Part shown: positions 1 through 10,359 of the stretch, piece by piece
Layout: each line of letters begins with the position of its first letter
Position numbering within the stretch: position 1 is the stretch's first letter
NCBI GenBank assembly: GCA_000471925.1
Contig: CP006667.1
Span: 372,001 to 436,000, forward strand
DNA from: Ralstonia pickettii DTP0602
GTDB taxonomy: Bacteria > Pseudomonadota > Gammaproteobacteria > Burkholderiales > Burkholderiaceae
Reading direction: 5' to 3'
Length of the DNA stretch: 64,000 bases
Position numbers and translations under genes: made by a program
Notes under the pieces: generated by a model
The model's input: the letters and a program-made list of their open reading frames with translations, nothing else
What the model was told of the DNA's origin: nothing
The model's database searches: none

Positions 1-177
1 ACCAGCTCGCTGCACCTGGACGTGATCAGCGAGCTGAAGCGGCTGAATTCGCTGTTCTGTGCGACGGCATATCCGGTGCTGGAGCAGGCTGGGGTGTTGA
101 ACCGGAGCCGGATGAAGGAAGACGACGTGCCGCCGGTGCCGAGGGTGCAGGCGGCGCAGCACGAAGCGCTGCGCTAG
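1..177 (+). CDS. C-terminal end of a Na/Pi cotransporter family protein (partial)
   Basis: Only the last 58 codons are inside the window; the frame is open from base 1 to TAG at 175-177. The piece reads as a helical segment (SSLHLDVISELKRLNSLFC) followed by a charged, proline-containing tail. This resembles the cytoplasmic PhoU-like helical domain at the C-terminus of NptA/YjbB-type sodium-dependent phosphate cotransporters, which respond to or export inorganic phosphate. The membrane part lies upstream of the window, so the family call rests on this short segment. The stop overlaps the stop of the convergent gene on the other strand by a few bases. Confidence 0.55.
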   Translation, partial: TSSLHLDVISELKRLNSLFCATAYPVLEQAGVLNRSRMKEDDVPPVPRVQAAQHEALR

Positions 178-659
178 AGCTTGTAGCCGAACTTCCGCAA
201 CAACGCCTTCCGCTCGGCCACATCCGCCTCGGTTTCGATCCCCAGCGGCGAGGCGCCATCAATGACGCCAACCACGCCACGCCCGGCATCGGTCTCGGCG
301 ATGATCACCTGCGTCGGATTGGCCGTCGCGCAGAAAATCCTGCACACCTCCGGCACCGCCCGCACCGCGGGCAGCACGTTCACCGGAAAGAAACCGTCGC
401 CGAGGAAGATCAGGAAGCTATGCCCCGCGCCGATGGCGCGCGCATTCTCACAGGCCAGGTCAATCAGGCTTTCGTCCGTTCCCGACCACCGCACCAGGCG
501 CTTGCCCGAGGCCTCGCAGAACGCCAGCCCGAAGCGGATACCGGGCACGGTGCCCACCAGCGCCTCGTGCAGGTCCTCCACGGTCTTGATGAAGTGCGAC
601 TGACCGAGGATGAAGTTGGTGGCTTCCGGCTTGGTCACCGGTACGACCGTCAGTTCCAT
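174..659 (-). CDS. Adenosine-specific kinase family protein (PF04008/DUF355 type)
   Basis: This 161-residue cytosolic protein matches the adenosine-specific kinase family first characterised in Pyrobaculum. Its most conserved blocks are visible: GIRFGLAFCEASGKRLVRW, AIGAGHSFLIFLGDGFFPVN and PEVCRIFCATANPTQVI, with the usual C-terminal LLRKFGYKL. The start at 659 is preferred because AGGAG lies six bases upstream; a longer start at 704 would add 15 residues with no ribosome site. It is convergent with the truncated phosphate transporter gene and divergent from the phosphatase gene. Kinase activity is inferred from the family only; many bacterial members are uncharacterised. Confidence 0.8.
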   Translation of the reverse strand: MELTVVPVTKPEATNFILGQSHFIKTVEDLHEALVGTVPGIRFGLAFCEASGKRLVRWSGTDESLIDLACENARAIGAGHSFLIFLGDGFFPVNVLPAVRAVPEVCRIFCATANPTQVIIAETDAGRGVVGVIDGASPLGIETEADVAERKALLRKFGYKL

Positions 660-803
660 GGCTGGCTCCTGAATTGCGGCGCGGCTTGCCGTCGTCCGGT
701 TCATGGTAGGGCGCGGGGTGGTGAATGCAAGCGGGCAGGGCGATCTTTGCCTGGCACGCGTACCTGCTATACAGGATGGACTGGCCCGTCACCGGAGACG
801 CCG

Positions 804-1397
804 ATGCCGCTTCTTCGCCTCTTCCTTGCATGGCTTGCCATGGCGCCATCCGTGGCCGCCGCCCAGGTCGTTCCGGCATCACAGGGCGAAATCGCCGTTA
901 GTGAGCTGAAGCGCCCCAATGTCGTCGTCGTGCTGCGGCATGCGAGTGCGCCGGGAGTCGGAGATCCACCGGGTTTCAAACTGGACGACTGTTCGACCCA
1001 ACGCAACCTGGACGTGAATGGCCGGCAGCAGGCGGCCAGGCTCGGTAGCAGCTGGAAGGCGGCAGGCTTCCGGCCGACGCAGGTCTACAGCAGCGCCTGG
1101 TGCCGTTGCCAGGACACCGCACGCCTGATCGACCTGGGTCCGGTGCGGGTCCAGCCATTGCTCAATTCATTTTTTGGCGCAGATGCGCAGCGCCGCGAAG
1201 CACAGACCGCGCAGCTGTCGCGCTTTATCGACGGCCTCGACCCGCGCGGCGGGCCTTACCTGCTGGTCACGCACCAGGTAGTGATCACCGCGCTGACCGG
1301 GCACGGCGCGGACAGCGGCGGCGGCGTCGCGATCGAGCTGCAGTCCGGCGGCGCCGCGCGGCGCACGCGCGTGCTGCCAGCCGCCGGGCTGGACTGA
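804..1397 (+). CDS. Exported histidine phosphatase family protein
   Basis: The 197-residue protein begins with a signal peptide (hydrophobic run, then SVAAAQ), so it is probably periplasmic. The mature part carries the histidine phosphatase signature VVVLRHASAPG, in which the His of the RHA motif would form the phospho-enzyme, a second Arg in the SSAWCRCQDTA segment, and a distal catalytic His in LLVTHQVV. The size and layout fit small SixA/phosphoglycerate-mutase-like proteins. Two cysteines around WCRCQ could form a disulfide in the periplasm. The substrate cannot be told. It ends two bases before the uvrA stop on the opposite strand. Confidence 0.8.
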   Translation: MPLLRLFLAWLAMAPSVAAAQVVPASQGEIAVSELKRPNVVVVLRHASAPGVGDPPGFKLDDCSTQRNLDVNGRQQAARLGSSWKAAGFRPTQVYSSAWCRCQDTARLIDLGPVRVQPLLNSFFGADAQRREAQTAQLSRFIDGLDPRGGPYLLVTHQVVITALTGHGADSGGGVAIELQSGGAARRTRVLPAAGLD

Positions 1398-1399
1398 AC

Positions 1400-4264
<2,865 letters not shown>

Positions 4265-4652
4265 ATGCCGAAAAGTCGTCGCCAGACAGGCCGTTCCCCG
4301 CCGGAGGTGGCAGAGTTGTCTGAAGGAATGGCAGAAACAAGTGCCTCGATTGGCACTTCCGACCGCTGGCGACGGCCGGAATGCGCGCCCGGGCACACGC
4401 CGGGGGCCAGCTGGCATGGCCAGGTGACCCGGGAAGCGCGAAGGAGCAAACCTGTTAATATACCCAACTTCGGTTTCCGCGGTTGTCCGCCCGGACAGGG
4501 CTTGCACCGGAAACCCGGCACAGCCGCCGCCGGCCCGGCCCCGAAAGCGGGAGCCACGACCTCCGCGAGCCGGCCAAAACAGGCAACCGCGCGCCGCCAG
4601 CCCGATCCTCAGCTGACCCGATTCCGAGAACACCAAGATCACCCCGATCGCA
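4265..4652. promoter_or_regulatory. Divergent uvrA / MFS intergenic region
   Basis: These 388 bases separate two divergent genes and should hold both promoters. On the uvrA side the only AT-rich patch is near 4452-4465, which on the minus strand contains TATATT (4457-4462), a possible -10 element. I looked for a LexA (SOS) box here: CTGT occurs at 4452-4455 but is not followed by ACAG at the proper distance, so SOS control is not supported by a clear site. Nothing else structured was seen. Confidence 0.3.
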
Positions 4653-5903
4653 ATGCCGCCGATCCAGTCTTCTTCCCCGGATGCGAGCCCTGCCGGCGCA
4701 TCCCAGGCTCCCGCCCGCGAACGCATGACGCGCACCGAGCTGCGCGCCAGCGTGTCGCTGGCCAGCATTTTCGCGCTGCGCATGCTGGGCCTGTTCCTGA
4801 TCCTGCCAGTCTTTGCCGAATACGCGCTCACCCTGCCCGACGGGCAGGATGCCCAGCGCGTGGGCCTGGCCATGGGCATCTACGGCCTGATGCAGGCCTT
4901 CCTGCACATTCCGCTGGGCTGGCTGTCCGACCGCGTCGGGCGCAAGCCGGTGATGGTGGCCGGCTTGCTGTTGTTCATCGCGGGCGGGCTGGTAGCCGCG
5001 TTCTCGGACACGCTCACCGGCATCATCGCCGGCCGCGCGCTGCAGGGCATGGGCGCGATTTCCGCGGCTATCACCGCCTGCATCGCCGACCTGACGCGCG
5101 AGCGCCATCGCACCAAGGCCATGGCGATGGTCGGCGGCAGCATCGGCCTGACCTTTGCGCTATCGCTGGTGATCGCCTCGCCACTGCTGCACAGCATCGG
5201 CATGTCGGGCATCTTCGGCCTGATGTCGGTGCTGGGCGTGGTCGCCATTGCCGTGACGCTGTTCCTGGTGCCGAGCCCGCCGGCGCCGCACCCGGTGCGC
5301 CTGCCGTTCCGCCACGTGCTGCTCAATGCCGACCTGGCGCGGCTGAACGTCGGCGTGCTCGCGCTGCATGCCTCGCAGGTCGCGATGTTCATGGTGGTGC
5401 CGACCATGCTGAGCGATGCCGGCATGCCGCTGGACCAGCACTGGAAGGTCTACCTGCCGGTGGTGCTGGTGTCGTTCGTGCTGATGCTGGGCCCGATGAT
5501 GGCGGCCGAGCGCTACGGGCGCGTGCGTCCGGTGCTGCTCGGCGCGGTCGCGCTGATGACGGCGGTGCAACTGCTGTTCGCCGCCGTGCATGGCCTGTGG
5601 GCCATCGTCGGCGTGCTGCTGCTCTTCTTTGTCGCGTTCAACGTGCTGGAAGCGATGCAGCCGTCGCTGGTATCGCGCTATGCCGCGGCTGCGCGGGGGG
5701 CGGCGCTGGGGGTGTACAACACCACGCAGGCGCTGGGCCTGTTCCTGGGCGGCGCCGGGGGCGGCTGGCTGCTCAAGCATGAAGGGCGCAGCGCGGTGTT
5801 CGTCGGCTGCGCGGCGGTGCTGCTGCTCTGGCTTATAATCGCCTGGAGCATGAAGGCGCCGCCGGCCCGTGGACAGGAAGGCGCGCCGGCAGCAGCGGCC
5901 TGA
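4653..5903 (+). CDS. MFS transporter, YajR-like
   Basis: The 416-residue product is a 12-helix major facilitator superfamily protein. The helix 1 region ([20 protein letters not shown]), motif A in loop 2-3 ([13 protein letters not shown]), [12 protein letters not shown] and [13 protein letters not shown] all align with E. coli YajR. It stops soon after helix 12, so it lacks the soluble C-terminal YAM domain of E. coli YajR. The substrate is unknown. The assigned ATG has a weak ribosome site; an internal ATG at 4725 ([10 protein letters not shown]) is a credible alternative and would remove a proline-rich leader. The conserved order uvrA / MFS / ssb is typical of Cupriavidus and Ralstonia. 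Confidence 0.9.
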   Translation: MPPIQSSSPDASPAGASQAPARERMTRTELRASVSLASIFALRMLGLFLILPVFAEYALTLPDGQDAQRVGLAMGIYGLMQAFLHIPLGWLSDRVGRKPVMVAGLLLFIAGGLVAAFSDTLTGIIAGRALQGMGAISAAITACIADLTRERHRTKAMAMVGGSIGLTFALSLVIASPLLHSIGMSGIFGLMSVLGVVAIAVTLFLVPSPPAPHPVRLPFRHVLLNADLARLNVGVLALHASQVAMFMVVPTMLSDAGMPLDQHWKVYLPVVLVSFVLMLGPMMAAERYGRVRPVLLGAVALMTAVQLLFAAVHGLWAIVGVLLLFFVAFNVLEAMQPSLVSRYAAAARGAALGVYNTTQALGLFLGGAGGGWLLKHEGRSAVFVGCAAVLLLWLIIAWSMKAPPARGQEGAPAAAA

Positions 5904-6166
5904 ATCTGCACCCGAAGCTGGCCCAAGCCGCATCGAACCGTAAAGAATTCCGGCCTGAAAATGGCCTAGCATGATCGCGCCACCCGACGTCCGGCCGGGG
6001 GCGCGATGTTCGTTTACGTTGCTGCGCCTGGCGGCGCCGCGGTGACGGGCAAGGCAGCCGGATGCGGTAGCCGCTGGCGCAGTATCGGGTCACACTACAG
6101 TTAGCTTCACCCTTATCGTATTGCCACGCTTTTCAACACAGCGCGTGGCTTTTGGAGAACATTCAA

Positions 6167-6739
6167 ATGGCATCGGTCAACAAAGTCATTCTCGTCGGCA
6201 ACCTCGGCGCAGACCCCGAGACGCGCTACATGCCCAGCGGCGACGCCGTCACCAATATCCGCCTGGCGACCACCGACCGCTACAAGGAAAAGGGGTCCGG
6301 CGAGATGAAGGAAGCCACCGAGTGGCACCGCATCGCCTTCTTCGGCAAGCTCGCGGAGATCGCCGGCCAGTACCTGCGCAAGGGCTCGTCGGTCTATATC
6401 GAAGGCCGCATCCGCACCCGCAAGTGGCAGGACCAGTCCGGCCAGGATAAGTACTCGACGGAAATCGTCGCCGACCAGATGCAGATGCTGGGTGCGCGCC
6501 AGGGTGGCGGCGGCGGTGGTGACGAAGGTGGCTACGGCGGCGCTGGTGGCGGTGGCTACAGCCGTGAAGCCTCGGGCGGCGGCGGTAGCGGCTATGGCGG
6601 CGGCCGTGGCGCCCAGGGTGGCGGCCAGGGTGGCGGCCAGGGTGGTGGCCAGGGCGGTGGTCAGAGTGGCGGTGCGCGCCGTCCGCAGCAGGCGCCGTCG
6701 AATGGCTTCGAGGATATGGACGACGATATTCCGTTCTGA
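6167..6739 (+). CDS. ssb: Single-stranded DNA-binding protein
   Basis: SSB coats single-stranded DNA during replication, repair and recombination and recruits partners through its acidic tail. The 190-residue protein has an N-terminal OB fold ([14 protein letters not shown] through the VADQMQMLG strand, residues 1-110), then a long Gly/Gln-rich linker that includes tandem QGGGQGGG units, and the canonical tip DMDDDIPF. The start at 6167 is chosen from the family N-terminus and the GGAG nine bases upstream; an in-frame ATG at 6152 would add five residues. A strong intrinsic terminator follows. Confidence 0.97.
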   Translation: MASVNKVILVGNLGADPETRYMPSGDAVTNIRLATTDRYKEKGSGEMKEATEWHRIAFFGKLAEIAGQYLRKGSSVYIEGRIRTRKWQDQSGQDKYSTEIVADQMQMLGARQGGGGGGDEGGYGGAGGGGYSREASGGGGSGYGGGRGAQGGGQGGGQGGGQGGGQSGGARRPQQAPSNGFEDMDDDIPF

Positions 6740-6775
6740 GCCCTGCCTGGCAGGTCTTGCAAGGATTCATCTCCG

Positions 6776-6800
6776 AGCCCGCAATCTTGCGGGCTTTTTT
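6776..6800 (+). terminator. Rho-independent terminator of ssb
   Basis: A perfect inverted repeat (AGCCCGCAA / TTGCGGGCT, with the loop formed from the central AATCTT) is followed directly by a run of T. It lies 37 bases after the ssb stop and 60 bases before arsR, insulating the two genes. Confidence 0.92.
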
Positions 6801-6862
6801 GCGCCTGGGTTTGCCCCGCCCAAGCTTGCGCCGGTTGCGCCAATGCCTCTACAGTTCGACAA

Positions 6863-7228
6863 ATGAAGAACGAAACCGCCGTCGCAGCGCTGGCTGCACT
6901 TGCCCAGGATTCCCGACTCGCGATCTTCCGCTTGCTGGTGCAGGCCGGCCTGGAAGGCGTCAGCGCGGGCCGGATCGGCGAAGCGTTAGGCGTGCCGCCC
7001 GCCACGCTGTCTTTCCATCTGAAAGAACTGGTCCACGCCGGTCTGATCAAGAGCACCCAGGAAGGGAAGTTCGTGATTTACCGGGCACAGTTCGACAAGA
7101 TGAACGAACTCATTGCCTTCCTGATGGAGCATTGCTGCGAGGGCAGTCCTGAGGGCTGCGGCGTGGCGAAGGTGGAATGCAAGCCGGAAGTTGCAAAGCG
7201 GCGCCGCGTCTCGTCCCAGACGGCCTGA
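6863..7228 (+). CDS. arsR: ArsR/SmtB-family metalloregulator with C-terminal cysteine cluster
   Basis: This 121-residue winged-helix repressor has the ArsR helix-turn-helix (IGEALGVPPATLSFHLKELV, residues 39-58) and the wing GKFVIYRAQF. The classical ELCVCDL arsenite site of plasmid R773 ArsR is absent. Instead a C-terminal cluster of Cys91, Cys92, Cys99 and Cys106 (HCCEGSPEGCG, then VECKPE) resembles the As(III) site of Acidithiobacillus ferrooxidans ArsR, where adjacent cysteines plus a third near the C-terminus bind arsenite. It is intact, but the structural genes it should control survive only as the fragments just downstream, so it may be an orphan regulator. Confidence 0.88.
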   Translation: MKNETAVAALAALAQDSRLAIFRLLVQAGLEGVSAGRIGEALGVPPATLSFHLKELVHAGLIKSTQEGKFVIYRAQFDKMNELIAFLMEHCCEGSPEGCGVAKVECKPEVAKRRRVSSQTA

Positions 7229-7307
7229 GCACTACGATCGCCGACGCAGGCCAGCCGGCGCTGCCGTAGCCTGGTTGCGGTCGGGACAGGCGGCACCTGC
7301 GCGACAT

Positions 7308-7746
7308 CCCTGATCGGGTCGCCGCAATCAGCAACACCAGCGACAGACTTGCCAGCGCTGACAGCGCCAACACCCGCCATACGAAAGGCGCGCCGCTCGA
7401 CGCCACAAAGGCATAGCACAGCGGCGCCAGCGCCATCGCCAGCGTCCCCAGTGCCAGCGCGGCGAGGAGGGAACCGGCGCACAGGATGCGCTTGCCGCCA
7501 AAGCGGTCGATCGCACCGGGGCGCTGTCAGCGCGGACACCAGCAGTGCCAGCGTGAACGCCCCGAAGAGAACCGGCTGATCGATCTGCAGTTCAGCCTGG
7601 ATCGGCCCGGACAACACCGCAAACGCATAGTAGAGGCTGCCCCACGAGGCAATCTGCGCAATGCCCAACGCAGGCACAACCACGGCTAGCCGTACCGGCG
7701 GTGCGGGTGAGGCGGTCACTTGCCTGCCATCGATGGCGCTGCGCAT
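7308..7746 (-). pseudogene. MFS transporter of an ars operon, frameshifted and internally deleted
   Basis: On the minus strand a good ribosome site (GGAGG) precedes ATG at 7746 and an MFS N-terminus with two membrane segments (LGIAQIASWGSLYYAFAVL and FTLALLVSALTAP). The frame then breaks near 7518: the continuation (AIDRFGGKRILCAGSLLAA) is in another frame. A further hydrophobic piece ending LSLVLLIAATRSG looks like a last helix, so most of the usual roughly 400 residues are missing, probably by internal deletion. Homologous MFS genes commonly sit at the end of arsR-arsC-acr3 operons in Burkholderiales. Confidence 0.75.
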
Positions 7747-7770
7747 ACCGGGCCCTCCTTGGGCGGAAAC

Positions 7771-7802
7771 AAAAAACGCCCGGGACCAGGGCCGGGCGTT
7801 AA
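7771..7802 (-). terminator. Intrinsic terminator between the acr3 fragment and the MFS pseudogene
   Basis: Read on the minus strand, a GC-rich stem (AACGCCCGG pairing with CCCGGGCGTT) is followed by six T. It sits between the acr3 stop and the MFS start of the inverted block, so it was carried along with that block. Confidence 0.8.
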
Positions 7803-7833
7803 GCAGTTCTTGTTGTTTGCCTGGGGGCAAGCG

Positions 7834-8036
7834 TCAGGCCTTCGACCCCGCTTCATACCAGGATTGGGTCCGATTGACGATGCTGACGAACAGCAGCATG
7901 ACCGGCACTTCAATCAGCACGCCGACCACCGTCGCGAGCGCTGCCCCCGACTTGAAGCCGAACAGGCTGATCGCCGTCGCCACGGCCAGCTCGAGAAGTT
8001 GCTGGCGCCGATCAGCGACGATGGGCCCGCCACGCA
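7834..8036 (-). pseudogene. C-terminal fragment of the ACR3-type arsenite efflux transporter, inverted
   Basis: On the minus strand the text reads [11 protein letters not shown], then after a two-base loss continues in another frame as [18 protein letters not shown] and [16 protein letters not shown], ending in [14 protein letters not shown] and a stop at 7834-7836. These are the last two helices of ACR3, a membrane carrier that expels arsenite. About 65 of the usual roughly 350 residues remain. Its N-terminus lies on the opposite strand at 8192. The fragment begins exactly where the arsC-like fragment of the plus strand begins, marking a rearrangement junction near 8036. Confidence 0.8.
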
Positions 8037-8177
8037 GTGCGCGACACCCAGCTTGCGGTTTTCGAACTGACGCGCGAGGCCATTGGCTACCGCATGCTGC
8101 AATTGCTGGCGTTGCCGCTGGAAACCATGAGCAACGCCGAACTGCAGGACGCGCTCAACGCGATCGCGAAGAACTGA
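8037..8177 (+). pseudogene. C-terminal fragment of a low-molecular-weight-phosphatase-type arsenate reductase
   Basis: The open frame has no start and encodes about 46 residues ([19 protein letters not shown], then [18 protein letters not shown] and DALNAIAKN) ending at TGA 8175-8177. The pattern of an amphipathic helix, LALPL and a last helix ending in AI resembles the C-terminus of LMW-PTP-type ArsC enzymes, which reduce arsenate. The catalytic P-loop half is missing. It is followed 14 bases later by the acr3 N-terminus, the order expected for arsC-acr3. Assignment to ArsC is by C-terminal resemblance and context. Confidence 0.6.
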
Positions 8178-8191
8178 AGGCGCCGGAACTC

Positions 8192-8326
8192 ATGAATCAA
8201 AACGCCACCACCCACGCCCCCATTTCGACCAAGCCCGCCATTGGCTTCTTCGAACGCTACCTGACCATCTGGGTCGCCCTGTGCGACATCGTTTTCTTCC
8301 ATTATTCCACAATAATGGAAATGTAG
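8192..8326 (+). pseudogene. N-terminal fragment of ACR3 arsenite transporter
   Basis: ATG 8192 opens a 44-codon frame. The first 31 residues or so (ending FFERYLTIWVALC) match the cytoplasmic N-terminus and first helix start of ACR3. After DIV the reading changes to unrelated residues (FFHYSTIMEM) and stops at 8326. The break point is near 8286-8290, just before a perfect inverted repeat. The matching C-terminus lies inverted at 7834-8036. Confidence 0.75.
8297..8320. repeat. Perfect 10-bp inverted repeat at the ars remnant break point
   Basis: TTCCATTATT (8297-8306) and its exact complement AATAATGGAA (8311-8320) are separated by CCAC. The site is AT-rich in a GC-rich setting and lies where acr3 homology ends and about 235 bases before the copper operon. 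It could be an operator for the copper operon or a left-over mobile-element end; there is no T-run for a terminator. Confidence 0.7.
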
Positions 8327-8555
8327 AAGAATAGATATGGGAAAAATGCCCCGGCTGACGATGCCTGTGACATTTTGACGCGGCAACGTACACGGCGACC
8401 AAGACATCGTGATGACAGGGAGGCAGCGCCTCTGCCGCGGTATCGCGGGGCGCAGGGCCAGTAAGAGAACGAGCGGCCCGTTGGCGATGAAGCCTTGCAG
8501 CCAGAGGTGCCACGGCCTGCCACGCAGCCGGGTTGCAACGCCCGCAAAAGACAGT

Positions 8556-8993
8556 ATGCTTGCGACTATCTCGCCCACGGCACTGCAAAGCTTGCGTTAT
8601 TCCGCCTGCCGGCGGCCATGGTTCGCCGGCGTCCTCCTCGTTGTCTTCCTGGCAGTCCAACTGGCAGCGGCGGCGTACGCCTGCGCCGGAAGCCGCTACC
8701 AGATGGCGAGCAGCGGCGCGATGGCGGCAATGACCGAGTCGTGTCCCGACATGGCCGCGAGTGAGGACAACAAGCGTATCGACCAGAGTGGTCTTTGCCT
8801 GGCGCACTGCCAGGCCGATTCCAAGAGTGCCGATCATGTATCGCCGCAACTTCCGGCCTTCATGCCGGTACTGATGCGCGTCATTGAGCCGACGCCCGTG
8901 GAGCTCGCGGAGGTACGCGTCGCTCTGCACGCCAAGGCGGAGGCACGCGGTCCGCCACCGCTCAACATCCTTCACTGCAGTTTCCAGACTTAG
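8556..8993 (+). CDS. CusD/CzcI-like small exported protein of the copper efflux operon
   Basis: The 145-residue product has a long N-terminal region with one hydrophobic helix (WFAGVLLVVFLAVQLAAAAY) that is either a signal anchor or signal peptide. The remainder contains four cysteines (YACAG, SCPDM, GLCLAHC), several Met and His residues and a proline-rich C-terminus. It is the first gene of the cus operon, the place of cusD in Cupriavidus metallidurans cusDCBAF and of czcI in czc operons. A metal-sensing or periplasmic accessory role is inferred from position; no enzymatic motif is visible. The start is uncertain: upstream in-frame ATGs exist from 8409. Confidence 0.6.
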   Translation: MLATISPTALQSLRYSACRRPWFAGVLLVVFLAVQLAAAAYACAGSRYQMASSGAMAAMTESCPDMAASEDNKRIDQSGLCLAHCQADSKSADHVSPQLPAFMPVLMRVIEPTPVELAEVRVALHAKAEARGPPPLNILHCSFQT

Positions 8994-9063
8994 CCTCCGG
9001 TTCGACGTCACCTGGTGCTGCCCGCTTCCCGTGCGGGCGGCAGTTGTCGCTCCCGGAGGCTTT

Positions 9064-10359
9064 ATGCATTTTCTACGTCACCTGACCGTGGCGCTGCTTA
9101 GCGCGCCTGCTGTCGGCCTGGCCGCGCCGCAGGGCGCCCCCGCGCAATCTTCGCTGTCCCTCGCGGAAACCGTTGCGATCGCGAGCGGTCATGCAGGCGA
9201 CGCCGAATCCTCGCGCGGCGCCGTCGAGGCCGCCGTGCAAATGGCGGTCGCCGCCGGCCAGCTGCCGGACCCCGTGCTCAAGCTCGGGATCAACAATGTT
9301 CCTGTCAACGGCTCTGACCAGTTCTCGCTGAGCCGAGACTCCATGACCATGCGCTCCGTCAGCGTGACACAGGAATTCACGCGCGCGGACAAGCGTCGCG
9401 CCAAAGCGGCGCGTTTCGAAGCGGAAGCCGCCGCCGCCGAGGCGCAGCGCGCAGTCGGACTGGCCAACGTGCAGCGCAATGCCGTAAGTGCCTGGCTCGA
9501 CCGCTGGTATGCCGAACAGGCCGGCGTCCTGCTCGGCCATCACAGCCAGCCGCTTGAACTGGCGGTGCAGGCGGCCACTGCTGCCTACCGGGGCGGGCGC
9601 GGCTCGCGCGCGGACGTACTGGCGATGGAGCTGGAAATCCAGAAACTGCATGACCGCGAGGACGAGAACCGGGCCGCCCTGGCTACCGCCACGCTCAACC
9701 TGGAACGCTGGATCGGCGCCGCGGCCCGGCGGCCGCTATCGGACCGGCCGCTGCTCGACGTGCCGCAGGGCGCCTTGCAACTGGCGCAGGGCGAATTCGA
9801 GGCCGTGCCCGAACTCTCGGCTGCGCAGCGCGACGTGGCCCTGGCGGAATCGGAGATCCAGCTGGCCAGGCAAGCCGCCAGGCCCGATGTGACGGTCGAG
9901 CTGATGTACAGCCAGCGCGGCTCGGCCTACTCCAATATGGGATCGCTCAATGTCAGCTTCCCGGTGCCGTGGGACCAGGGCAATCGCCAGGACCGGGATA
10001 TATCGGCGCGGCTGGCGCAGGCAGGCGAAGCGCGGGCCAGGCTGGAAGTGATCCGGCGCAATACCCAGGCCATGGTCGGCGCCCGGCTTGCCGAACTGCA
10101 GCGCAACCTTGAGCGCCTGCGACGCTACGACGACAAGACCTTGCCGCTCGCCCGCGCGCAGGCGGAGGCGGCGCTGACGGCCTACCGGGCCAACACGGGC
10201 CCGCTGCTGGCCGTCGCCGAAGCGAACCATCGCGCCATCGATACCGCCATGGATCGCCTGCTGCTCGAGGCAAAGACCGCGAAGCTGTGGGCCGACCTGA
10301 ACTACCTGGTGCCGCTGCCCACCGCGCAGACCGAGCCCGCCATGAAGGAAGCCAAATGA
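9064..10359 (+). CDS. cusC: Copper/silver efflux outer membrane factor (TolC family)
   Basis: This 431-residue outer membrane channel subunit would carry Cu(I)/Ag(I) across the outer membrane for the CusCBA pump. It has a signal peptide (ending VGLAAPQGAPAQ) but no lipobox, unlike E. coli CusC. The mature protein shows the two tandem coiled-coil and beta-hairpin halves of the outer membrane efflux family: Ala-rich helices, AYRGGRGSRADVLAMELE and later AYRANTGPLLAVAEANH. GGAGG lies seven bases before the ATG. The stop overlaps the start of cusB (ATGA), showing translational coupling. Confidence 0.88.
   Translation: MHFLRHLTVALLSAPAVGLAAPQGAPAQSSLSLAETVAIASGHAGDAESSRGAVEAAVQMAVAAGQLPDPVLKLGINNVPVNGSDQFSLSRDSMTMRSVSVTQEFTRADKRRAKAARFEAEAAAAEAQRAVGLANVQRNAVSAWLDRWYAEQAGVLLGHHSQPLELAVQAATAAYRGGRGSRADVLAMELEIQKLHDREDENRAALATATLNLERWIGAAARRPLSDRPLLDVPQGALQLAQGEFEAVPELSAAQRDVALAESEIQLARQAARPDVTVELMYSQRGSAYSNMGSLNVSFPVPWDQGNRQDRDISARLAQAGEARARLEVIRRNTQAMVGARLAELQRNLERLRRYDDKTLPLARAQAEAALTAYRANTGPLLAVAEANHRAIDTAMDRLLLEAKTAKLWADLNYLVPLPTAQTEPAMKEAK

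Noticed and set aside
4448..4467. Possible LexA box upstream of uvrA
   Set aside because: Only one CTGT half-site is present; no ACAG at the required spacing.
6600..6680. Tandem GGNGGYCAG repeats as a possible CRISPR or minisatellite
   Set aside because: They encode the Gly/Gln linker of SSB and have no spacers; ordinary low-complexity coding sequence.
8366..8381. TGAC-N5-TGAC as a CopR/CusR box upstream of the cus operon
   Set aside because: It is a short direct repeat; I could not match it confidently to a known copper-regulator consensus.
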